Assembly: GCF_009600605.1 (NCBI RefSeq)
Contig: NZ_VWNA01000002.1
Coordinates: 62,001 to 126,000, forward strand
Source of the DNA: Segnochrobactrum spirostomi
Lineage (GTDB): Bacteria; Pseudomonadota; Alphaproteobacteria; Rhizobiales; Segnochrobactraceae
Reading direction: 5' to 3'
DNA length: 64,000 bases
Positions 8,596-16,968 of the stretch are shown in pieces. The notes under the pieces were generated by a model. The model had not been told where the DNA came from and did no database searches. It saw only the letters and a list, made by a program, of their open reading frames with translations. The position numbers were made by a program, and so were the translations under genes. The stretch's first letter is position 1. Every line of letters begins with the position of its first letter.

Positions 8596-9318
8596 TTAGG
8601 GCCGTGGGGGATAGATCAGTTCCGGCGTCTCCCGGGTGGCGGCGAGCTGCCACAGCATCTCGGCGAGCGCGCCCGGATCGACCTCCGGAATTTCGAACCC
8701 CGGCGGGAGATCCATCGCGATCTCGCCGGAGGCGATGCCGGCGTGCCAGCCGCTGTCGCGGATGATCGCCGAAAGGGTCAGCATCCCGACATAGATTCCT
8801 TCGTGAGCGAGTTCGCCGTGGAGCGAATGGAGGTAGTTGCGGGCGGCGGAGAGCGCAGGGCCGGGGCCGCTCGCGAAGGGAAGTCCGACCGCGGCCGATC
8901 CGCCGAGCCCCACCAGAATGGTTCCGCCTCTCGCCGCCCGCATATCCGGCAGAACCGCGCCCACCGCCGCGATGAGCCCGTAAAGGAACAGCTCGACCTT
9001 GGAGCGTGCCGCCTCCACCGTGAGCGACGAGGCCGGGACGAACGCCTCCGGCGCGTTGGGGCCGTAATAGAGGACGTCGATCGGACCGTGATCGCTCTTG
9101 ATGCGCGCGAACACGCTGGCGATTTGCTCGGCGCTGCGGACGTCGGCCGTGAAGGTCGCAGTCTCGATTCCGTCGCGCCGCAAGGGCGCGGCGAGGTCTT
9201 CGAGAGGGGCGAGCCGGCGTGCGACGAGCGCCACGCCGTAACCCTGCTCTCCATATTTTCGGGCGATCGACGCACCGAGGCCGGGGCCTGCGCCGAGAAC
9301 GGCAATCCATTTTTTCAT
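8596..9318 (-). CDS. Atypical short-chain dehydrogenase/reductase
   Basis: 240 residues with a clear N-terminal Rossmann motif (VLGAGPGLGASIARKYGEQG) and an SDR-like NxPE-type core (YYGPNAPEAF). The usual catalytic Tyr-x3-Lys is not visible where expected: the corresponding stretch reads GPGPALSAARNYLHSLH. It may therefore act as a divergent reductase or a non-catalytic NAD(P)-binding protein. It lies downstream of, and on the same strand as, the pirin and azoreductase genes under the divergent HxlR regulator. The ATG at 9318 (MKKWIAV) is preferred over a GTG three codons upstream. Confidence 0.8.
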   Translation of the reverse strand: MKKWIAVLGAGPGLGASIARKYGEQGYGVALVARRLAPLEDLAAPLRRDGIETATFTADVRSAEQIASVFARIKSDHGPIDVLYYGPNAPEAFVPASSLTVEAARSKVELFLYGLIAAVGAVLPDMRAARGGTILVGLGGSAAVGLPFASGPGPALSAARNYLHSLHGELAHEGIYVGMLTLSAIIRDSGWHAGIASGEIAMDLPPGFEIPEVDPGALAEMLWQLAATRETPELIYPPRP

Positions 9319-9380
9319 GGTGTTCACACGCGAAGCGACGTCTTGCTCGAAGACGAAAGGGGGATCGGGAGAGGTTTTCT

Positions 9381-10232
9381 TCAGTCGTTCGCGAGGGCCG
9401 GCAGCGAGCCCATTGCGCCGCGCGTGTAGCGGGCGGCCGCGTCACGGATCTGATCCTCGGAGTTCATGATGAAGGGGCCGTGGGCCACCACGGGATCCCG
9501 GATCTCGAGCCCGACCAGGATCAGGACGTTCGCCGGATCGAGGGCTTCGATGGAGATGCGATCGGCGCCGCCGTGGAGGGTCGCGATTTCGGATCTCTGG
9601 AGCGTTCGGGGGCTGTGCCCCGCGCCCAGCTCGACGCGGCCCGACCGGGCATAGACGGTGGCGAACTGGTCCTCGCCCAGCGCAAACGATGTCGATCCGG
9701 TGAGATCGACATCGAGGAGCGTGAAGGGCTCGGTCGGCTCCAGGGGAGAGCGAACGCCACCGAACTCACCGACGACGACCCGGGCGAGCACGCCCTCGCC
9801 GTCGCGATGGATCGGCACCGCCGCGCCGTCGAGCCAGAGGAGACGCGGCGGACCGAGCTTGGCGCGAGCGCTCGCGTTGACGAAGATCTGAAGACCGTGC
9901 AGCATCTTGTCCGGATCGGACGGCACCTCGTGGTGCAGCAGTCCGTGACCCGCCTCCGTCCACACGATGCCTCCAGGCCCGACCGTAATGTCGTGCCCGA
10001 GGGAGTCCCGGCTGCGGAGCCCGCCGGCCGAGCCCGGCAGGACATAAGTCACTGCCGAGAAGCCCGCATGGGGATGGGGCGGGAAAGGGCGCCCCGTCAC
10101 GCGGAATTCGTCGAGGACCGTCACCGGCGCACGCGGGCCGGCGATGTCGTGGAGATCGATGCCGGACACCGAGAAATCCGGCGTGTCGGCCCGCCGTGTC
10201 AGACGGATGGCCGGCGAGACCGAGACGCTCAC
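9381..10232 (-). CDS. Pirin family protein (cupin)
   Basis: About 283 residues of the bicupin pirin family. The N-terminal cupin carries the metal-binding pattern HPHAGFSAVTYVLPG and a downstream EAGHGLLHHEVP. Bacterial pirins such as YhhW can oxidise flavonoids (quercetinase activity), and others act as redox-sensing cofactors. The GTG at 10232 has a GGGAG site about 8 bases upstream and follows the azoreductase stop by 15 bases, so the two are co-transcribed. A TTG at 10247 is a less likely start. Confidence 0.86.
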   Translation of the reverse strand: MSVSVSPAIRLTRRADTPDFSVSGIDLHDIAGPRAPVTVLDEFRVTGRPFPPHPHAGFSAVTYVLPGSAGGLRSRDSLGHDITVGPGGIVWTEAGHGLLHHEVPSDPDKMLHGLQIFVNASARAKLGPPRLLWLDGAAVPIHRDGEGVLARVVVGEFGGVRSPLEPTEPFTLLDVDLTGSTSFALGEDQFATVYARSGRVELGAGHSPRTLQRSEIATLHGGADRISIEALDPANVLILVGLEIRDPVVAHGPFIMNSEDQIRDAAARYTRGAMGSLPALAND

Positions 10233-10247
10233 GGGCCGCGCTCCCAA

Positions 10248-10802
10248 TCAGGCCGCGAGCTGCGCGATGTCCGCCCGAGCGGCGGCGAGCGCCTTCTGCT
10301 GCATCTCTTCGCCGAGGGCGAGCCCCTCCGCGCGGACGAAGCGGAGGTCCCACACGCCCAGAAAGCCGAAGAAAGCCTTGAGATGGGATTCCTGATGGTC
10401 GAAGCTCGCATAGGGCGAGGCGCCCGTGAAGATGCCGCCGCGCGAGGAGATGACGATGACGCGCTGGCGGGCGCAGAGCCCTTCCGGCCCGTTCGCACCA
10501 TAGCGGAACGTCTTGCCGGGGACGGCGATGTGGTCGAGCCAGACCTTGAGCTGCGAGGGGACGCCGAAATTGTACATCGGCGCGCCGATGACGACGGTGT
10601 CGGCGGAGAGGAACTCGTCGAGCGCGCCGGCATCGCCGGCGCCGATCTGGGCGAGGTGGGGCAGCGGCGTGGCCCCGAGGTCCCGGTAGACCACCTTCGC
10701 GGACGGCGTCAGCGCGGCGAGATGGGCAACCGTGGCGGCGGTCAGCGCGCGGCTGACGCTGCGATCGCCGTTTATGCTGCTATCGACGTGGAGTATGGTC
10801 AT
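10248..10802 (-). CDS. azoR: FMN-dependent NADH-azoreductase
   Basis: 184-residue flavodoxin-like quinone/azo reductase. Diagnostic AzoR segments are VDSSINGDRSVSR (phosphate loop), GAPMYNFGVPSQLKVWLDH and VISSRGGIF. It reduces quinones or azo bonds with NADH and FMN, protecting against electrophiles. It is slightly short at the C-terminus compared with E. coli AzoR (about 200 residues). It is the first gene of a three-gene minus-strand unit (azoR, pirin, SDR), 89 bases from the divergent HxlR regulator, an arrangement common for quinone/electrophile-responsive control. Confidence 0.9.
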   Translation of the reverse strand: MTILHVDSSINGDRSVSRALTAATVAHLAALTPSAKVVYRDLGATPLPHLAQIGAGDAGALDEFLSADTVVIGAPMYNFGVPSQLKVWLDHIAVPGKTFRYGANGPEGLCARQRVIVISSRGGIFTGASPYASFDHQESHLKAFFGFLGVWDLRFVRAEGLALGEEMQQKALAAARADIAQLAA

Positions 10803-10880
10803 CGCTACGCATCCTTGTCCTACCGGGCGCCCCGGTTACGCTCTGATGCGGCGCATATTGAGAGCCCGTAGAATTCGCAC

Positions 10881-10894
10881 AAGGAGGCACTTTG
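10881..10894 (+). promoter_or_regulatory. Ribosome binding site supporting a TTG start
   Basis: AAGGAGG at 10881-10887 sits 4 bases before TTG at 10892-10894. It decides the start of the HxlR regulator in favour of TTG over the in-frame ATG at 10910, which has a weaker AGAGG. Confidence 0.6.
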
Positions 10895-11305
10895 GAATCA
10901 CAGAGGCACATGGAGGGAACTATAGTCTTCAGGGACGACGGATCCTGCTACGTCGCGCGGGATATTCTGACGCGGATCGGGGATAAATGGACCGTACTTG
11001 CGGTTGTGATGCTGGGCACGGGCCCGATGCGATTCACCGAGTTGAAGCGCGCGATCGACGGAATTTCGCAGAGGATGCTGACACTGACGCTGCGCACGCT
11101 CGAGCGGGACGGGCTCGTCAGCCGGACCGTTTTCCCGACGGTTCCCCCGCGCGTGGATTACGCGCTGACGCCCTTGGGGATGACGCTGTTGCGCACGCTG
11201 AAGGACCTGTCCGATTGGGCCTCCGCCAACGCGGACGCGATCACCCGCGCCCGCGCCGCCTACGACCACCGAGATGATGGGGACGCGGTCGTGCAGATGA
11301 CCTGA
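10892..11305 (+). CDS. HxlR family transcriptional regulator
   Basis: 137 residues with the HxlR winged-helix core: CYVARDILTRIGDKWTVLAV, then MRFTELKRAIDGISQRMLTLTLRTLERDGLVSR, and the PPRVDYALTPLG wing. HxlR/YodB-type proteins sense quinones, aldehydes or other electrophiles, often through an N-terminal cysteine; here a Cys precedes YVARD. It is divergent from azoR and probably represses it. It is probably read from a TTG start with a full Shine-Dalgarno. Confidence 0.9.
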   Translation: MESQRHMEGTIVFRDDGSCYVARDILTRIGDKWTVLAVVMLGTGPMRFTELKRAIDGISQRMLTLTLRTLERDGLVSRTVFPTVPPRVDYALTPLGMTLLRTLKDLSDWASANADAITRARAAYDHRDDGDAVVQMT

Positions 11306-11395
11306 AAGGGGGGCGGTCGCGCGGGCGAATTCCGTGCTCTGGAGAAAGTCTGCCCCTCATGGTATCAATGATTAAATCAGCGATGGGGGCACGCT

Positions 11396-12400
11396 GTGGT
11401 GGATCTCGGCGCAGTCGAGGGCGCGGAAACGGGCATCCCGTCGGAATCGCGGTGGTCGTTGCCGAACGGCTACGATTGCCTCGCGGCCCCGCCGGAAGCG
11501 GCGGGATTGCCGGGTGAGGTCGGCGACGTCGACTATCTCCAGTTCTCGCCGCGGCCGGGCCTCGAGGTCTATACGTTCGCTGCCACCATCCGCTCTCCGG
11601 TCACGCTGAGCTACGAGGTGCAGACGGGGGACCCCTATCTCTGGCTCGCCCTCAATTTTTCCGGACAGAACGAATACCATCACGGGTCCTCGTCGAATGG
11701 TGGCGTCGAGGCCGACAGCTTTTATTGCGCGATGCTGCGCGATCCGATGACGAGCTTCTTCTATCCGCCGGCGCGTCATCGGGCGGCCGGCCTCGCCTTC
11801 ACGCCGCAACGGCTCCGAGACATGCTCCAGGGGCAGAGTCCGGGGCGTGTCTTCGAGTCATTTCTCGCAGGCGAATTCGACCCCGCGATCATCGCGTCGC
11901 GCCCGACGGCGCTGCTCCGCAGCCTTTCAGAGCAGATTTGCAACCATCCCTATCAGGGAGTGATGCAAGCGCTCTTTCTCGAGGCGAAGGCTTTCGAGAT
12001 GCTGGCCGAGATCCTGCGCCTCCTGAACGATACCGACCCGCCCTACGATCGTGGCCGGGGCCGGCGCGCGGCCCTCGCCGCCCGCGAGATCTTCATGGCC
12101 AATCTCGCCGATCCGCCGCGCATCGTGGACGTCGCCCGGCAGGTCGGGTTGTCGCATCGCCGCCTGAACGAGGTCTTCCGCGACGTGTTCGGGGCCTCGC
12201 CCCTCCAGTGCCTTGTGCGCTGGCGGCTCGATCTCGCGCAGCATTTACTCGCCACGGGCGGCATGAGCGTGAAGCAGGTCGCCCACCAGATCGGCTATGC
12301 CCACGCGAGCAATTTCTCCCTCGCCTTTACCCGCCGGTTCGGTCATCCCCCGACCGGAGCTCCAGACGCCGAGGCGGCGTTCGAGCGCACGATCGCATAA
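11396..12400 (+). CDS. AraC family transcriptional regulator
   Basis: 334 residues with a C-terminal double helix-turn-helix (RIVDVARQVGLSHRRLNEVF, then VKQVAHQIGYAHASNFSLAF, then RRFGHPP). The N-terminal sensing domain resembles the PchR type. The start is GTG at 11396. It stands alone between HxlR and the amidase gene; the nearest plausible target is the secreted amidase 171 bases downstream, but no operator is evident in that gap. Confidence 0.87.
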   Translation: MVDLGAVEGAETGIPSESRWSLPNGYDCLAAPPEAAGLPGEVGDVDYLQFSPRPGLEVYTFAATIRSPVTLSYEVQTGDPYLWLALNFSGQNEYHHGSSSNGGVEADSFYCAMLRDPMTSFFYPPARHRAAGLAFTPQRLRDMLQGQSPGRVFESFLAGEFDPAIIASRPTALLRSLSEQICNHPYQGVMQALFLEAKAFEMLAEILRLLNDTDPPYDRGRGRRAALAAREIFMANLADPPRIVDVARQVGLSHRRLNEVFRDVFGASPLQCLVRWRLDLAQHLLATGGMSVKQVAHQIGYAHASNFSLAFTRRFGHPPTGAPDAEAAFERTIA

Positions 12401-12571
12401 TTCATTGGCGAATCCCCATATGGCGCCAGCGTAGGCCACCCCCCGGAGATCGCCTAATTTGTCCCCACGCCGGCGGAACGAAGCGTTTCCCGGTGATGGG
12501 TGTGCCGTCTCAGCGCTCTTGTCCGCGTTCGGCCTCCCTTTCATTCGCACGCGGGGAGCGAAGGTGGGATC

Positions 12572-13621
12572 ATGAAACGCAAATCCATCCTCATGGCGGG
12601 AGCGATGATCGCTGCGCTTCCGATGACGTTCGGGGGAGACATCGCCATGGCTTGCAGCCTCATCTTCTGGAACGACAACGGCCAGGCGGTGGTCGCCGCG
12701 CGCACCATGGATCTTTATGTCGACGACCAGCCGCGGCTCGTCTACCTGCCCCGCGGCATCGAACGCCGCGGCGTCGCCGAGGGCGATGCGGCGACCTGGA
12801 CGTCAAAATATGCGAGCACCGTGCTCACCGCCTTCGATGCCGGCACCAGCGACGGCATGAACGAGACCGGCCTGAGCGCCCATCTCCTCTATCTCCACGG
12901 CGCCGAGCACGAGCCGACGGATCAGCGGCCGGCGCTTTCGAACCTGCTGTGGCCGCAATATGTGCTCGACAATTATGCGACCGTCGCGGAGGCCCTCGAG
13001 GGGCTTAAGACGGTTCGCATCGTGTCCGCCAAGGCGCACGGACGCGAGTGGCCGCTCCATCTCGCGATCGAAGACGCTTCCGGCGACAGCGCGGTGATCG
13101 AGTTTGTCGATGGGCGCGAGGTGATCCATCACGGCAAGGACGTGACGGTGATGACGAACGAGCCGCCGCTCGCCGAGCAACTCGTCAACCTCAAGCGATA
13201 TAGGCTGTTCGGCGGCACGCTTCCGCTGCCGGGCGACATCGATCCGAAGAGCCGCTTCGTGCGGGCGTCCACGTTCCTCAAGACCCTGCCAAAGCCGGCC
13301 GATACCCGGGAGGCCGTCGGGCACATCGCCGGCGTCGCCCGCACCGTTGCCGTGCCGTTCGGTGCGGTCGACACGTCGGGGGGAGAGTCGGCCGACACGT
13401 GGCCCACGCGCTGGGCTTCCGTCGCCGATCACACCGACAAGGTCTATTATGTGATGCCGGTGAACAGCCCGAACGTGTTCTGGGTCGATTTCGCCAAGCT
13501 CGACCCGAACGGCAAGGAGATCCTGGCCGTCGATGCTCGCGATACGACGCTGAGCGGCGAGGTTTCCGGCCGTCTCGCCGGCTTTGCTCCGATCGGCGAG
13601 GCCTACCCTCCGGCGCCGTAA
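12572..13621 (+). CDS. Linear amide C-N hydrolase, choloylglycine hydrolase / penicillin V acylase family (exported)
   Basis: 349 residues. A signal peptide (about residues 1-27, ending IAMA) leads straight into Cys28-Ser, which becomes the N-terminal nucleophile after cleavage, as in Ntn hydrolases. The following CSLIFWNDNGQAVVAARTMDLY is typical of the family, including the Arg and Asp after the first strand. Gram-negative relatives are periplasmic and cleave penicillin V, N-acyl homoserine lactones or conjugated bile acids. The ligand here is unknown; quorum quenching is a reasonable hypothesis. It is monocistronic, ending before a bidirectional hairpin. Confidence 0.88.
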   Translation: MKRKSILMAGAMIAALPMTFGGDIAMACSLIFWNDNGQAVVAARTMDLYVDDQPRLVYLPRGIERRGVAEGDAATWTSKYASTVLTAFDAGTSDGMNETGLSAHLLYLHGAEHEPTDQRPALSNLLWPQYVLDNYATVAEALEGLKTVRIVSAKAHGREWPLHLAIEDASGDSAVIEFVDGREVIHHGKDVTVMTNEPPLAEQLVNLKRYRLFGGTLPLPGDIDPKSRFVRASTFLKTLPKPADTREAVGHIAGVARTVAVPFGAVDTSGGESADTWPTRWASVADHTDKVYYVMPVNSPNVFWVDFAKLDPNGKEILAVDARDTTLSGEVSGRLAGFAPIGEAYPPAP

Positions 13622-13684
13622 GTCCCGCCGTCTCTTGGCCGCGCGGCATCTTGGCCCCGGGCCCGACGAGTGACGCGGTAAAGC

Positions 13685-13714
13685 CGGCCCGGCGCAACGA
13701 ACTGTGCCGGGCCG
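13685..13714. terminator. Bidirectional GC hairpin between convergent genes
   Basis: CGGCCCGGC (13685-13693) pairs perfectly with GCCGGGCCG (13706-13714) over a 12-base loop. It lies between the 3' end of the amidase and that of the small minus-strand gene. No T-tract is present. Confidence 0.6.
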
Positions 13715-13723
13715 TGCGCGCCC

Positions 13724-14038
<315 letters not shown>

Positions 14039-14106
14039 TCACCGGCTCGCCGCTGCCGCCGCAGACCCGGTCGTCGCGACCGCGCACCGGAATCGGCCGG
14101 CGGCGG

Positions 14107-14616
14107 CTAGTGCTTCGCGGTCACGCCCGGCGCTTCCTCGCGGCCGAGATAGCGCAGGGTGAGCGGTGCCAAATTCTCCTCGCACCACGTCGCCATCGCG
14201 AGCTCCTGCTGGAGAATGCCTTCGCAGGCCGTTTTGGTGGCGGTGTCGCCACAGGCTTCGGCGGTCGCGATCAGCACCCGATAGGCGGCGATCTCCATGT
14301 GCTCGAAGGTGTAGCTCGCCATCGCGCCCTTGATGATCTCGTCGCCGACGAAGACGCCGGACAGGCCCTGGCCCATCGCCACGAACTTCGCCGCGAGGTC
14401 CTTCACGCTCGACGTGTCGCCGCCACGCCGCTCGATGCAGCCGCGCAACGTCCGCGCCTGATCCTGGGTCTCGGCAAGGTGCCGTTCGATCTGCGCCTTC
14501 ACATCCGGATAGTTCTCGATGCGCCGGGCGAGGGCATTCAGCATCGTCTCCGCCTGCTCTTCCATGGCATGCGCATCTCGCAGCCATTCCATCAGACGTT
14601 CTTCAACGGTCGCCAT
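14107..14616 (-). CDS. Ferritin-like DUF892 (YciF-type) protein
   Basis: 169 residues predicted as a four-helix bundle of the DUF892/YciF family. Helix patterns with Glu and His residues include HAMEEQAETMLNALARR, QIERHLAETQDQ and YTFEHMEIAAYRVLI. Family members bind metal and are induced by osmotic, oxidative or general stress; the molecular role is not settled. An EcfG-like promoter lies upstream (14659-14683) and a good ribosome site (AAAGGGA) precedes the ATG. Confidence 0.87.
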   Translation of the reverse strand: MATVEERLMEWLRDAHAMEEQAETMLNALARRIENYPDVKAQIERHLAETQDQARTLRGCIERRGGDTSSVKDLAAKFVAMGQGLSGVFVGDEIIKGAMASYTFEHMEIAAYRVLIATAEACGDTATKTACEGILQQELAMATWCEENLAPLTLRYLGREEAPGVTAKH

Positions 14617-14658
14617 GGGAAGTCCCTTTCGGTCTGTCGTATGTCCGAGCGCGACCTC

Positions 14659-14683
14659 AACCCGTGAGCGGGACGGGTGTTCC
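14659..14683 (-). promoter_or_regulatory. Candidate EcfG general-stress promoter
   Basis: On the minus strand GGAAC (14683-14679), 16 bases, then GGTT (14662-14659). The alphaproteobacterial EcfG consensus is GGAAC-N16/17-CGTT, so only the first -10 base deviates. It sits 43-67 bases upstream of a DUF892 gene, a typical EcfG target. Confidence 0.4.
14661..14677. repeat. 17-bp dispersed repeat, copy 1
   Basis: CCCGTGAGCGGGACGGG occurs here and again identically at 35367-35383. Both copies are intergenic and both are followed within about 50 bases by a second GGGACGGAA. In copy 1 it fills the spacer of the candidate EcfG promoter. Its meaning is unknown. Confidence 0.6.
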
Positions 14684-14778
14684 CGAGATCGGGCGAGCGC
14701 AGAGAGCGGGACGGAATCCTCTTCGGCTTCGGGAAGTGGGCGTGGCGCTGCGCCCGAGAGGCATCCCCGCGCTGGCTT

Positions 14779-14973
14779 TCAAGGCTTCAGGACGACTTTG
14801 ATGCAGCCGTCCTCCTTGTCGCGGAACGTCTTGTAGAGCGCCGGTCCCTCTTCGAGGCCGACGCGATGGGTGATGACGAAGGAGGGATCGATGTCGCCGG
14901 CTTCGATGCGGGCGAGAAGCTGCGGCAGGTAGCGCGAACCGAAGCCCAGGCGAACCGGGAGGTGGCCGGCCCC
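14779..14973 (-). pseudogene. 3' remnant of a zinc-dependent alcohol / glutathione-dependent formaldehyde dehydrogenase
   Basis: Reading the minus strand to the TGA at 14781-14779 gives a C-terminus typical of zinc alcohol dehydrogenases. Recognisable pieces are [32 protein letters not shown] and CIKVVLKP. Only about 65 residues of a normal ~380-residue enzyme remain. Upstream the similarity stops and a plus-strand gene begins at 14994, so the NAD- and zinc-binding parts are gone. The remnant keeps good codon structure, which suggests a fairly recent deletion. Confidence 0.8.
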
Positions 14974-14993
14974 GCCCCGCCGACGACGCGACC

Positions 14994-15317
14994 GTGCCGC
15001 GCTCCTCGGCCCCCGACCGCTTGCGCAAGGCGATCGACGGCGGCCGCAGCGGCGATAAGGTCCCGTTCTCCGATCCGGCCGCCGCGCCGCTCGGCACCGA
15101 CGACGAGGCGGCTGGGACGCCGCTCCCGCCGTCCGAGAGTGCGGCCGTGCTCGCCGAGGTGAACGGCGACACCGCCGCGCGCTCCGCGCCCGCCGTCAGC
15201 AACGAAGACCGCGGCCGCATTCCGACCCGGCGGATCTGGACCTGGTGGCATTGGGCCTTCGTCGCCGTCGGCTTCGCGGCGCTCGCCGTTCTCGCCGCCG
15301 TCGCGACCCCGCTCTGA
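14994..15317 (+). CDS. Hypothetical single-pass membrane protein
   Basis: 107 residues. The N-terminal half is Pro/Ala/Asp-rich with [16 protein letters not shown] and [17 protein letters not shown], a pattern that recurs in small uncharacterised Hyphomicrobiales proteins. The C-terminus is one membrane helix ([20 protein letters not shown]) preceded by positive charges, suggesting a cytoplasmic N-terminus. The start is GTG without a strong ribosome site. It directly abuts the dehydrogenase remnant, which fits a deletion junction. Confidence 0.55.
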   Translation: MPRSSAPDRLRKAIDGGRSGDKVPFSDPAAAPLGTDDEAAGTPLPPSESAAVLAEVNGDTAARSAPAVSNEDRGRIPTRRIWTWWHWAFVAVGFAALAVLAAVATPL

Positions 15318-15713
15318 CGGGCAAGCGCGCGACGAGGCGGACCTCCCCATGCTCGGCGCGGCTGGACTTGCTGCGATCCCCGGGCGCGCAGCCTACGGCG
15401 TCATGTCGCGTCACGTGTCAAAAGATACGGGGCGGATTTATTGTTCTTGCAAGTAACTCGAAATCGCATTCCGAAACACCCGCTGCCATTCGTGCGATTG
15501 TGTCCCGGCTCTAATATTTTATTGTTTGACGCCTCCGTTCGGGGGGTGGCAGCTCCGCCGGAACATCTGCGTGGCTGACTATTTTCCGCGGACGACCTTT
15601 GCATGCAGACGTTCGTAGGAGTCCGCGCCGCTTTCTCGTTCGCCCGGCGCGGACATGATCCGGTAATGCCGATAGTATCTCTATGCGATTGCCGTGAGAG
15701 GGAGCCCGCCGTG
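15318..15713. other. 396-base intergenic region upstream of the efflux pump
   Basis: No gene is supported here. The middle (about 15415-15535) is much more AT-rich than the surroundings (for example TAATATTTTATTGTTTGA near 15513) and probably holds the pump promoter. A weak -10-like TAATAT at 15513-15518 with a poor -35 is the best candidate. No clear regulator inverted repeat was found, and no regulator gene adjoins the pump. Confidence 0.5.
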
Positions 15714-16940
15714 ATGCGCCGCCTGCTTGGACGTTCCTTCTCCACCACGAGCCGGCCCGGACTCGCGGCGTGTCTGGTCGCGGCGGCGTTCGCCCTCTCC
15801 GCCTGCAACGAGAAGAACGAATATGCGCCTCCGCCGGCGGCCAAAGTGACCGTGGCGACGCCGACCGAGGCGCCGATCACCCTCTATGCCGACTTCACCG
15901 GCAACACCGTCGCCCCGGCGTCCGTGAACCTGGAAGCGCGGGTTCAAGGCTTCCTCACCGCCATCGATTACACCGACGGCGAGGCGGTGAAGGAGGATCG
16001 CGTCCTCTTCGAGATCGAGAAGGGGCCCTATCAGGCCGAAGTCGATTTGCGCAAAGCGCAGCTCGAGTCGGCTCAGGCGACCGAGGCCAACGCCAAGAGC
16101 CAATATGACCGGCAGGTGACGCTCGGCCAGAGCGCGGTGGCGAGCGAGCGTCAGGTGGAGGACGCCAAGACCGCGCTCGACACCGCTCGGGCCCAGGTCG
16201 CCGTCGCCAAGGCCAATCTCGAGATCGCGGAGATCTCGCTCGGCTACACGACCGTGGCGGCGCCTTTCAACGGCGTCGTGACGCGTCACCTCGCCGACGT
16301 CGGCTCGCTGGTCGGGGCGTCCGGGGCGACCACGCTCGCGACTATTCTCCAGGTCGATCCGATCGCCGTCTATTTCAACATCTCCGAGCAGCAGCAGATC
16401 GATCTTCGCGACAATCTCGCCAAGATCGGCAAGACCCTCAAGAGCCTGCGCGAGGAGAAGCTCGACATGCCGGTCGAGGTGGGGGTCGGGACCGATGCGA
16501 CCTACCCTTATGCGGGGCACATCGACTACATCGCCCCCCAGCTCGACGCGAAGACGGGCACGCTACAGATGCGCGCCTCGCTGCAGAACCCGGACGTCGC
16601 CCTGGTGCCCGGCATGTTCGTGCGCGTTCGGGTGCCGATCGGCAAGATCGAAACGGCGCTTCTCGTCAACGATACCGCGGTGATGGCGAACCAGGTCGGC
16701 AGCTATGTGCTGGTCGTCGGCAAGGACAACATCGTCGAGCAGCGTCAGGTGACGACGGGACCGGTCGAGGACCAGTTGCGCGTCATCACGAAGGGGCTCG
16801 AGGCCACCGACAGAGTGGTGGTCGGCGCCATTCAGCGGGCGATCGCCGGCAACGTCGTCGATCCGGTGGCGGGCAGCATGGCCGCTCTGCCTGCGGGCGC
16901 CAAGCCGAGCCCGGCGGCGGCCGGCGGCGCGACCCCCTGA
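15714..16940 (+). CDS. RND efflux periplasmic adaptor (membrane fusion protein)
   Basis: 408-residue HlyD/AcrA-type adaptor. The signal ends in a lipobox (ALSAC, Cys31), predicting a lipoprotein anchored in the inner membrane. Lipoyl-like and hairpin segments follow (VNLEARVQGFLTAIDYTDGE, then the coiled ADLRKAQLESAQATEANAK-type helices, then GVVTRHLADVGSLVG). It bridges the RND pump to an outer-membrane channel. No outer-membrane factor gene is adjacent, so a chromosomal TolC-type partner is needed. An in-frame GTG at 15711 has better spacing from AGGGAG and may be the true start. Confidence 0.92.
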   Translation: MRRLLGRSFSTTSRPGLAACLVAAAFALSACNEKNEYAPPPAAKVTVATPTEAPITLYADFTGNTVAPASVNLEARVQGFLTAIDYTDGEAVKEDRVLFEIEKGPYQAEVDLRKAQLESAQATEANAKSQYDRQVTLGQSAVASERQVEDAKTALDTARAQVAVAKANLEIAEISLGYTTVAAPFNGVVTRHLADVGSLVGASGATTLATILQVDPIAVYFNISEQQQIDLRDNLAKIGKTLKSLREEKLDMPVEVGVGTDATYPYAGHIDYIAPQLDAKTGTLQMRASLQNPDVALVPGMFVRVRVPIGKIETALLVNDTAVMANQVGSYVLVVGKDNIVEQRQVTTGPVEDQLRVITKGLEATDRVVVGAIQRAIAGNVVDPVAGSMAALPAGAKPSPAAAGGATP

Positions 16941-16968
16941 TCCCTTCGACAGCCCGGAAGGCGCCCCC

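Noticed and set aside
15401-15880. Minus-strand frame over the pump promoter region
   Set aside because: It crosses the start of the adaptor gene and the AT-rich promoter area and shows no protein family features.
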